Positions 1 to 5,587 of a stretch of 13,949 nt of DNA are shown piece by piece. The stretch covers positions 4,983 through 18,931 of the forward strand of contig DLQW01000061.1 in NCBI GenBank assembly GCA_002474405.1, in the 5' to 3' direction. The stretch's first letter is position 1. Every line of letters starts with the position of its first letter. Below the pieces are notes generated by a model. The model was not told where the DNA came from and did no database searches. It saw only the letters and a program-made list of their open reading frames with translations. A program made the translations under genes and the position numbers. This stretch comes from Christensenella sp. UBA7597 (GTDB taxonomy: Bacteria; Bacillota; Clostridia; Christensenellales; Borkfalkiaceae).

Positions 1-1211
1 CCCGCCGTAATCCCCGTCGTCAGCCCCACGGTGGCAATCGCCGAAGCCGTTTCAAACATACACGGCAGCATCGGCAGTTTTTCAATCGTCGCTATCGCGA
101 TGCTCCCCGCTGCAAACAGGGAAACGTACAAAAACGCAATCGTCGCCGCGTCCTTCACCGTGTCGCTTCCTATTCTTCTGCCGAAGCACCGCACTTCTTT
201 CCGTTTCCGCACCGCGGCAACCGCCGCGCAGAACAACACCGTCAGCGTCGTCAGTTTCATGCCGCCCGCCGTCGAACCGGATGCGCCGCCTATCAGCATC
301 AGCGCGATCGTCGTCATCAGCGAAGCTTCGCTCATCGCCGAATAATCCACCGTGTTGAATCCCGCCGTACGCGGCGTAACCGCCGAAAACAACGAAGCCA
401 GCACGCGCTCCCCGCCCGAAAGTTCCGCTTTCCACGCCGCCGAGGAAAACTCCGCGAAATAGAAATACACGGCGGGCACAAACACCAGTATCGCGCCGGA
501 TACCAGCACCGCTTTGCTCTGCACCGAATAGCGCTTCAGGCGGAATTTATTTCTGCCGACGTCTCCCCACACCGAAAAGCCTAGCCCGCCGCAAAGAATC
601 AGCCCGCAAATCGTAAAATTGACGAGCGGCGAACCGACAAACCCCGTCAAAGACGAAAATTGCCCCGTTTCCGCGCCCATCAGGTCGAACCCCGCGTTGC
701 AATACGCCGATACGGAATGGAAGAACGCATAGCCGATTCCCCTTGCACCGAATCGCGAACAGAACGCGGGCATTAAAAACAGCGCGCCGATCGCTTCCGC
801 GGCAAGCGAAAACAATAAAATAAACCGCGCGTATCTCCAGGCGTCTCGGCTCTCTTCGGCTGCCACCGATTCCAGCATGGTATTCTGCCCGGAAAGCCGC
901 AATTTCTTTCCCGCCGCCACGGCAAACGTAACGGCAAGCGTTACCACGCCCACGCCGCCGATTTGTATCAGCGTGATAATCGTCAGTTTCCCGAACAGCG
1001 AAAAATAAGTAGCGGTATCGCGCACCACCAGCCCCGTAACGCACACGGCGGAAGCGGAAGTAAACAACGCGTCGAGGAAAGGCATGCTTTCCCTGCTCTG
1101 CGCCGCAATCGGCAACGCCAGCAGAACGCCGCCCGCCAGAATCGCCGCGGCATAACCGAGGATGATCGTCTGCGCCGAAGTCAGCCGCAGTTTTTTCCGA
1201 AAAACATTCAT
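1..1211 (-). CDS. ktrB: KtrB/TrkH-type potassium uptake channel subunit (3' end outside window)
   Basis: This is the K+-translocating membrane subunit of a Ktr/Trk uptake system, which normally works with a cytoplasmic nucleotide-binding KtrA/TrkA partner (not in this window). The frame is open from ATG 1211 down to the left edge, giving about 403 residues without a stop. Four pore-loop segments of the superfamily are visible: SASAVCVTGL (about 52-61), HSVSAYCNAGF (165-175), SAVTPRTAGFN (276-286) and ETASAIATVGLTTG (387-400). Each contains the selectivity-filter glycine. A glycine/serine-rich stretch, GGASGSTAGG (308-317), matches the KtrB intramembrane gating loop. The N terminus goes almost directly into the first helix, as in KtrB rather than the longer TrkH. 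The start has no ribosome binding site, and a consensus promoter ends six bases upstream, so the mRNA may be leaderless. The family is certain; KtrB versus TrkH is inferred. Confidence 0.93.
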   Translation of the reverse strand, partial: MNVFRKKLRLTSAQTIILGYAAAILAGGVLLALPIAAQSRESMPFLDALFTSASAVCVTGLVVRDTATYFSLFGKLTIITLIQIGGVGVVTLAVTFAVAAGKKLRLSGQNTMLESVAAEESRDAWRYARFILLFSLAAEAIGALFLMPAFCSRFGARGIGYAFFHSVSAYCNAGFDLMGAETGQFSSLTGFVGSPLVNFTICGLILCGGLGFSVWGDVGRNKFRLKRYSVQSKAVLVSGAILVFVPAVYFYFAEFSSAAWKAELSGGERVLASLFSAVTPRTAGFNTVDYSAMSEASLMTTIALMLIGGASGSTAGGMKLTTLTVLFCAAVAAVRKRKEVRCFGRRIGSDTVKDAATIAFLYVSLFAAGSIAIATIEKLPMLPCMFETASAIATVGLTTGITA

Positions 1212-1217
1212 ACCGCT

Positions 1218-1245
1218 ATTATACCACGCGCGCCGAAAAAGTCAA
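1218..1245 (-). promoter_or_regulatory. Promoter of the ktrB-like gene, leaderless geometry
   Basis: On the minus strand a -35 box TTGACT (1245-1240), a 16-base spacer and a perfect -10 TATAAT (1223-1218) precede the ATG at 1211. Only six bases (AGCGGT) separate the -10 box from the ATG, so the expected transcription start is the A of the start codon. There is no Shine-Dalgarno sequence. Confidence 0.8.
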
Positions 1246-1319
1246 GCAAGCGCCGCGCCCCCGCGCAACATTCTTTCCGGAAGGTTGTATTTTACGCTTT
1301 TTTGCCCCGCCCGCGCACG

Positions 1320-1347
1320 AAAAAAAGCGAAACCCGTCCGGTTCCGC
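1320..1347 (-). terminator. Intrinsic terminator after the SSB-like gene
   Basis: Read on the minus strand, GCGGAACC (1347-1340), loop GGACG, GGTTTCGC (1334-1327) forms an 8-bp stem with one G-U pair, followed by seven U residues (1326-1320). It lies 56 bases past the stop codon at 1404, and before the ktrB promoter, so it separates the two minus-strand units. Confidence 0.8.
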
Positions 1348-1403
1348 CTTTTCTCCTTTTTCCCGCCCGTTATCTCTTTATTTTCCGCCGTACGGCTCGT
1401 TTT

Positions 1404-2147
1404 TCAACCCGCGTTGCCGGGCAGACCGGCGGCGCCCGCGCCTACGTACCCTTCCCGTCCGTCCGCACGTCTGTTTTCGCCGCGGAACGCGTACAGATCG
1501 AATTCCGTTTCTATATCGAAATCCTCCGCGTTGTCAAACGCGGCAAGTTTCGAAACGGAAACCTCGTACGCCGTCATCGTTTTCGTTTCCGTCTCGCTCA
1601 GTTTTTTCTGATATTCGCGGCTCTGAATCCGCCCCGAAATCGCCACCTTATCCCCCACGGAAAGGTTTTTCACAAACCGCGCGTTCCTTCCCCAGGCAAT
1701 GCACGGAATATAATCGGATTTATTGTACGCGCGGTTCACGGCAATCAGCACGTCGGCAATCTCGCGGTTGAACGGCGTGGTGCGGTACACGGGCGGTTTG
1801 CAGATATACCCGCTAAGCAGAATCCCGTTCGGGTTTTTATTTTCGTCCGCTTCTTCTATTTCCCGCACGAACACCGTCAGCATCAGCCGCGATCTTCCGT
1901 TTTCCAGCTTGTTATAACTGCGGAATTGTCCCGAAGCCGCCACAAACGAACCTTTTTTCAGATCGTGCGCTTCTATCAGCCGCTCGCTCACCGTAACGGG
2001 CAGAATATCCGCCTGTCCCGAAAGTCGCATCACTTTCAGAAAGAATTCGTAAAACCCTTCTCCGTACACCTCGTGCGAGAACGTTTTATCGGAAACGATC
2101 TCCCCCATCACGTATACCTTGTTGTTTTTCTCCGTCGCGTAATTCAT
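1404..2147 (-). CDS. Tandem OB-fold single-stranded DNA-binding (SSB-like) protein
   Basis: The product is 247 residues with two consecutive OB-fold regions. The second (about 107-204) reads as a typical SSB domain, with segments such as VLIAVNRAYNKSDYIPCIAWG and VGDKVAISGRIQSREY. The first (about 8-97, from VYVMGEIVSDKTF to LMLTVFVREIE) is more divergent. Canonical Firmicutes SSB has one OB fold and an acidic DDDIPF-type tip that recruits partners. Here the tail is glycine-rich with no acidic tip, so partner recruitment is probably different and this is unlikely to be the main replicative SSB. Two OB folds per chain is the layout known from Deinococcus-Thermus SSB. The ATG at 2147 has a GGAGGT site about nine bases upstream. 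The gene follows the deacetylase gene by 83 bases with no obvious promoter or terminator between, so co-transcription is likely. The ssDNA-binding role is inferred from the fold. Confidence 0.85.
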   Translation of the reverse strand: MNYATEKNNKVYVMGEIVSDKTFSHEVYGEGFYEFFLKVMRLSGQADILPVTVSERLIEAHDLKKGSFVAASGQFRSYNKLENGRSRLMLTVFVREIEEADENKNPNGILLSGYICKPPVYRTTPFNREIADVLIAVNRAYNKSDYIPCIAWGRNARFVKNLSVGDKVAISGRIQSREYQKKLSETETKTMTAYEVSVSKLAAFDNAEDFDIETEFDLYAFRGENRRADGREGYVGAGAAGLPGNAG

Positions 2148-2230
2148 TGAATTTTTACCTCCGTTTTTCTTGGTTTTTATCTGTTTTCGCGCGCCTTATC
2201 CGCGTTCGCTTCACCCATACCCCGCGCGTT

Positions 2231-2998
2231 TCAACTCGCGGGCATCTGCCGCCCGTCGCTCCGCATCGAATAGTTTTCACGGTAGATAAGCTCCCCGATC
2301 GGCACGAAACGATAGCCCTTGTTCTTCAGCGCGGATAAAATCACGGGCAGCGCCTCCGCCGTATGCAACCCGTTGTTGTGGCATAAAATAATCGAACCGC
2401 TTTTCACCCCGTTCACCACCCGCAGCGCGATTTCCTGCCCGGAAAGATTCTTCCAGTCCAAAGAGTCCACGTCCCACTGAATCGTATACAGTCCCGCTTC
2501 CTTCGCCGTCTCCACCAGCAAATCGTCGTAATCCCCGAACGGCGGACGAAACAACTCCGTCTTTTTCCCCGTAATCTTTTCAATCGCCTCGCACGAAGTA
2601 TTCAGCTCGCTTACAATCTGTTCCTTCGTCAGCTCGCTCATTTTCGGGTGCGTGCGGCTGTGCGTGCCGATTTCGTGCCCCGCCGCCGCGATTTTTTTCA
2701 CGTATTCCGGGTACTTTTCCACCCAGAACTGCACCATGAAAAACGTGCATTTCACGTCCTGTTCGTCCATGATTTTCAACAGCTCGTCGGTGTGCTCCAC
2801 GCCCCAGGCGCAATCGAACGAAATCGAAATCGTCTTATCTTCGCGCTCCACCGAATAAATCGGCAACACCCGTTTTTTCGCAAACGCCGCGTATGCCGCC
2901 GGCGCGAACGCGTTCGCCGCAACCACCGCCACCAGCAGCGCGCACGCCGCCAGAAACAAAACCGCCGCTTTTTTCCTGCCCACGCAGATTATTTTCAT
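2231..2998 (-). CDS. Membrane-anchored polysaccharide deacetylase (CE4/NodB, PdaB-like)
   Basis: The protein is 255 residues. It has a short basic N terminus (RKK) and a hydrophobic anchor or signal segment at about 11-36, then a NodB-homology domain at about 55-240 that should face outside the cytoplasm. CE4 motifs in order: SFDCAWG (60-66, in place of TFDDG), HSRTH (113-117, metal-binding histidines), RPPFGDYDD (151-159), DVDSLDW (176-182) and ILCHN (204-208). Members deacetylate N-acetyl sugars in peptidoglycan, chitin-like polymers or exopolysaccharide. The FDxxWG form of motif 1 is typical of the sporulation-associated PdaB/YbaN group, so cell-wall or cortex peptidoglycan is the likely substrate, but this is an inference. 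The usual second Asp, a metal ligand, is Cys63. The ATG at 2998 is preceded by a weak GGTGG site. The gene probably heads an operon with the SSB-like gene. Confidence 0.88.
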   Translation of the reverse strand: MKIICVGRKKAAVLFLAACALLVAVVAANAFAPAAYAAFAKKRVLPIYSVEREDKTISISFDCAWGVEHTDELLKIMDEQDVKCTFFMVQFWVEKYPEYVKKIAAAGHEIGTHSRTHPKMSELTKEQIVSELNTSCEAIEKITGKKTELFRPPFGDYDDLLVETAKEAGLYTIQWDVDSLDWKNLSGQEIALRVVNGVKSGSIILCHNNGLHTAEALPVILSALKNKGYRFVPIGELIYRENYSMRSDGRQMPAS

Positions 2999-3299
2999 TT
3001 TCCACCGCCGCGTATCTCTATTTTAACTTCTTTCCCCGCGCGAAATTTTCGCTTTTTCAAGGGAATTTGCGCAAGTTTTGTCGAAAACCGTTTTTCCCCG
3101 CCGTCTCCCGCCGCATACTTTCACGGCGCGGCGGCCTCTTTCGCTTTCCCTCTATTCTATTCCCCGCCGCCCCCGGATATTCCCGCCGCGTTTTTTTCGG
3201 ACGCCGTTATTTTTCACAATCGTCAGAAACGCCGCGCAAACCGTTGACACGCCCCCGCAAAAGTGATAAAATCAAAGAAAAAGCACGGAGAAAAAACGT
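2999..3299. other. Divergent intergenic region, deacetylase (-) / natAB (+)
   Basis: No gene is supported here. On the plus-strand side it holds the natAB promoter (3244-3272) and ribosome binding site (GGAG 3287-3290). On the minus-strand side a TAAAAT (3025-3020) could be a -10 for the deacetylase, but no convincing -35 box lies at the right distance. The middle (about 3060-3240) shows only C- and T-rich sequence on the plus strand with no terminator or RNA structure that I can recognise. Confidence 0.6.
3244..3272 (+). promoter_or_regulatory. Promoter of the natAB-like operon
   Basis: A perfect -35 TTGACA (3244-3249), a 17-base spacer and -10 TAAAAT (3267-3272) predict a start near 3279, about 20 bases before the ATG. 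A GGAG ribosome binding site (3287-3290) lies in between. Confidence 0.85.
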
Positions 3300-4088
3300 A
3301 TGTGTATTCCCGAAGAAACCGCGATGCGCGCGGAAAACTTAAAAAAGACGTTTCATCTTTCCGCAAAACAGCGCAAAACGCAAAAGACGGCGGAACGCAC
3401 GAAAACCGCTGTCGACGGACTCTCTTTCACGGTAAAAAAAGGCGAAATTTACGGACTGCTCGGTCCCAACGGCGCGGGCAAAACCACCACGCTCCGCATG
3501 CTCGCCACGCTGATAAAGCCGGATAGCGGCGACGCGTTCGTCAACGGGCACAGCGTAACGAAAGAGGCGGATAAGGTGCGCAACGAAATCGGCTTTTTAA
3601 CCAGCGAACTGAAACCGGACGAATTTTTCACGCCCTCGTACCTCTTCGATTTTTATTCGGAACTGCACGGCATGAGCGAGGCGCGGCGCAGCGAACGCAA
3701 AGCGCTTTTGTTCTCCCGCTTCGGCATAGACAACTTCGCCGAAACGAAAATCGCCGATCTTTCCACGGGCATGAAGCAAAAGGTTTCCATCGCGATTTCC
3801 CTCGTGCACGATCCCGATTTCATCATTTTCGACGAACCCACCAACGGGCTGGACGTGCTCACGGCGAAAACCGTAACCGATTTTCTTCTGGAACAGAAAG
3901 AACGCGGCAAAACGGTACTGCTGTCCACCCATATCTTTTCGCTGGTCGAAAAACTCTGCGACCGCGCCGGCATCGTCATCGACGGAAAAATGGCAAAGGA
4001 AGGCAGCGTGAAAGAACTCACGGCGGAAAAATCCCTCGAAGACGCGTTCTTCGATTTATACGCGGCGGTGAAAGGAGCAAACTTATGA
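3300..4088 (+). CDS. natA: NatA-like ABC exporter ATP-binding protein
   Basis: This cytoplasmic ATPase of 262 residues energises the adjacent membrane protein. Walker A is GPNGAGKTT (55-63), the signature LSTGMKQK (154-161), Walker B FIIFDEP (174-180), the D-loop GLD (183-185) and the switch histidine H211 in LSTHIF. The segment RNEIGFLTSELK after Walker A resembles the corresponding region of Bacillus NatA, the ATPase of a Na+-extruding ABC exporter. A basic linker of about a dozen residues (around 21-35) sits between the first strand and Walker A. The ATG at 3300 is supported by GGAG nine bases upstream; an in-frame ATG at 3324 would start closer to the usual NatA N terminus and cannot be excluded. 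The last four bases overlap the next gene (ATGA), indicating translational coupling. Na+ as substrate is inferred; drugs or peptides remain possible. Confidence 0.9.
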   Translation: MCIPEETAMRAENLKKTFHLSAKQRKTQKTAERTKTAVDGLSFTVKKGEIYGLLGPNGAGKTTTLRMLATLIKPDSGDAFVNGHSVTKEADKVRNEIGFLTSELKPDEFFTPSYLFDFYSELHGMSEARRSERKALLFSRFGIDNFAETKIADLSTGMKQKVSIAISLVHDPDFIIFDEPTNGLDVLTAKTVTDFLLEQKERGKTVLLSTHIFSLVEKLCDRAGIVIDGKMAKEGSVKELTAEKSLEDAFFDLYAAVKGANL

Positions 4089-5221
4089 AAACAGTTCTCA
4101 CCATCATGAAAAAAGAATTTGCCCGCATTTTTAAAGACAGGCGGCTGGTGTTGTCGCTGATTCTGCCGGGCGTGCTTTTATACTGCATCTATTCCCTGCT
4201 CGGCGGCGTCATCGGCAATATGGTTTCGCCCGACGAAAATCAGACGTACAAAATCGCCGTCGTCGATCTCCCCGCCGCTTTCGAAGCCGATTTCGGCGCC
4301 GTCCCCGCCGTAACGCTCGAAAAAATTTCAAAAGACGAGCTCGAAAGCGCGAAACAGCGCGTAACGGACGGCGAAATCGACGCCGTGGCGGACTTCTCCG
4401 CACTTAGCGCAACCTCCCCGGAAACCGCGCCGGGCGTAGAGATTTATTACAACTCCACCGAAACCGTTTCTTCGGGCGCGTACCAAATCCTGTATACCGT
4501 TCTCTCCGCGCGGCAGACCACGAATTTTTACATCGCCTCCGCCGACATCGCGTCCGATAAAGACGTAACCGCCATGATGCTTTCCATGATCGCGCCCATG
4601 CTGCTCGTAACGTTCATTTACGCGGGCTGCATGTCGCTCGTGCCCGAATCCATCGCGGGCGAAAAAGAAAGAGGCTCCTTCGCCACCATGCTGGTAACGC
4701 CCGTAAAGCGCAGCCATATCGCGCTCGGCAAAATTCTGTCCCTTTCGGCGGCTTCGCTCGTATCGGCAACGTGCTCTTTCTTCGGCATCGTTCTTTCTCT
4801 CCCGAAAATGCTTCAGTCCGACGGCGTCGGCATGAACTTCTCCGCCGCGGCGTACGGCGTTTCCGATTATCTTTTGCTGCTGCTCGTCATCGTGGCAACC
4901 ACGCTCGTCATCGTGGCGCTGATGTCGCTGCTGTCCACACTCGCAAAAAGCGTAAAAGAAGCCAACAGCTACGCGGGGCCGCTCATGATCGTCATTCTTG
5001 CGGCGGCGATAGGCAATATGCTTTTCGGCGGAAAAATCGGCGCGTGGGCATACTTTATCCCCGTGTTCAATTCGGTGAAAGTCATGGGCGATATTTTCTC
5101 GTTCACGGCAAAAACATGGCAGGTGCTTGCCGCGGCGCTTACCGATCTTGCGGCGGCAGGCGCGCTTTCGTTCGCGCTCGCGAAAATGTTCGACAGCGAA
5201 AAAATCATCTCCGGCTCGTAA
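4085..5221 (+). CDS. natB: NatB-like ABC-2 exporter permease
   Basis: The product is a 378-residue membrane protein forming the channel for the ATPase encoded just upstream. It begins with a short basic cytoplasmic stretch, MKKEFARIFKDRR, then a first helix (about 21-45). A soluble, probably external domain follows (about 46-160), then five further hydrophobic segments (about 163-186, 215-240, 261-286, 297-315 and 345-367). Between segments two and three is SIAGEKERGSFATMLVTPVK (189-208), the cytoplasmic coupling-type motif of ABC-2 permeases. This ABC-2/CcmB layout and the N-terminal sequence match NatB of the NatAB Na+ extrusion system. AGGAG (4073-4077) precedes the ATG by seven bases, inside the 3' end of natA. 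No convincing terminator follows the stop before the mgtE promoter at 5332. The family is well supported; the substrate is inferred. Confidence 0.88.
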   Translation: MKTVLTIMKKEFARIFKDRRLVLSLILPGVLLYCIYSLLGGVIGNMVSPDENQTYKIAVVDLPAAFEADFGAVPAVTLEKISKDELESAKQRVTDGEIDAVADFSALSATSPETAPGVEIYYNSTETVSSGAYQILYTVLSARQTTNFYIASADIASDKDVTAMMLSMIAPMLLVTFIYAGCMSLVPESIAGEKERGSFATMLVTPVKRSHIALGKILSLSAASLVSATCSFFGIVLSLPKMLQSDGVGMNFSAAAYGVSDYLLLLLVIVATTLVIVALMSLLSTLAKSVKEANSYAGPLMIVILAAAIGNMLFGGKIGAWAYFIPVFNSVKVMGDIFSFTAKTWQVLAAALTDLAAAGALSFALAKMFDSEKIISGS

Positions 5222-5331
5222 TGTTTTCTCCCGGCGCATAAACCCTTTCTTTTCTGTCAAACATATAATAAAGCAAGGCGGAAAGAGAAGAGAAAAAATA
5301 AAATTTATCGCGCAATTTCCGCGGCAAAGGT

Positions 5332-5360
5332 TTGACAATTTCCCTTTTCGCTGTTATAAT
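5332..5360 (+). promoter_or_regulatory. Consensus promoter of the mgtE leader
   Basis: The -35 TTGACA (5332-5337), a 17-base spacer and -10 TATAAT (5355-5360) match the housekeeping consensus perfectly. Transcription should start near 5367, giving an untranslated leader of about 220 nt before mgtE. Confidence 0.9.
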
Positions 5361-5426
5361 AGAAATGCGGAATCGGAAAGTTCCCTTCCCGCGCAAAATA
5401 AATTTTTTTTAAAGGAGGCACCTACC

Positions 5427-5504
5427 GTGGACGATCGAAGTAGAGGCGACGATAAACCCGGACTAACCGTTTTTGCGGCGCGCCTCCTTTATTCGTTGCT
5501 TTAA
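5427..5504 (+). CDS. Putative leader peptide upstream of mgtE (25 aa)
   Basis: A GTG codon lies eight bases after a perfect AAAGGAGG ribosome binding site, the strongest in the window, and opens a 25-codon frame ending in TAA. The peptide starts MDDRSRGDDKPG, with four Asp in the first nine residues and a Pro, and ends hydrophobic (LTVFAARLLYSLL). The ribosome binding site is fully complementary to the codons near the 3' end of the same ORF, which encode the Arg-Leu-Leu stretch. The gene sits between a consensus promoter and an Mg2+ channel gene, so a regulatory leader peptide is the most economical reading. In enteric bacteria the acidic/proline-rich MgtL leader senses low Mg2+ through ribosome destabilisation; an analogous role here is a hypothesis. 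I recognise no homologue. It could instead be a small membrane-active protein, or a coincidental frame within a structured RNA. Confidence 0.5.
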   Translation: MDDRSRGDDKPGLTVFAARLLYSLL

Positions 5505-5530
5505 GCAACAATCTCCGGCGCAAAGCCGTA

Positions 5531-5560
5531 GCGGGATAACCGTTTATCCGCCTTTCTTTC
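5531..5560 (+). terminator. Possible attenuator hairpin before mgtE
   Basis: GCGG-(G)-ATAA (5531-5539) pairs with TTAT-CCGC (5544-5551) around a CCGT loop, with one bulged G. The stem is followed by CTTTCTTTC (5552-5560). The U tract is interrupted, so this is a weak terminator at best. It lies between the upstream ORF and the mgtE start, where an attenuator would be expected. Confidence 0.4.
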
Positions 5561-5587
5561 ACGCCTTTGTGCAAGAGAAAAAGAAAG

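Larger units (their letters stand above)
5367..5587 (+). promoter_or_regulatory. Structured mgtE 5' leader with upstream ORF
   Basis: The predicted leader holds, in order: a compact GC hairpin (about 5367-5392); an A/T-rich stretch with eight T (5403-5410); a strong SD (AAAGGAGG, 5411-5418) and a 25-codon ORF (5427-5504); a 10-bp perfect stem pairing TAAAGGAGGC (5410-5419) with GCCTCCTTTA (5482-5491); a hairpin GTTGCT/AGCAAC (5495-5509) with the ORF stop codon in its centre; a small hairpin CGGC/GCCG (5516-5528); and a terminator-like stem (5531-5551). mgtE genes in Firmicutes often carry the M-box Mg2+ riboswitch, but I cannot find its conserved core here. The layout suggests attenuation or a translation-coupled switch controlling Mg2+ uptake. 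The structure is seen in sequence; the regulatory role is inferred. Confidence 0.6.

Noticed and set aside
963..2150. Long plus-strand open frame of 395 codons
   Set aside because: It is antisense to the ktrB-like and SSB-like genes; its product is Arg/His-rich low-complexity without any domain, as expected of a GC-rich shadow frame.
5261..5270. Second TATAAT at 5264-5269 as an additional mgtE promoter
   Set aside because: No -35-like hexamer lies at the proper distance upstream; the promoter at 5332-5360 is far better.
4328..5338. Minus-strand open frame of 336 codons
   Set aside because: It mirrors natB, has an Arg/Glu/His-rich composition with no domain, and has no ribosome binding site or promoter.
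5567..5587. TTG 5567 as the mgtE start
   Set aside because: It has no ribosome binding site and would add only the basic residues LCKRKRK; ATG 5588 fits the domain start better.
5367..5587. M-box (ykoK) Mg2+ riboswitch
   Set aside because: This was the expected element, but by eye the conserved core segments could not be found; a covariance-model scan would be decisive.
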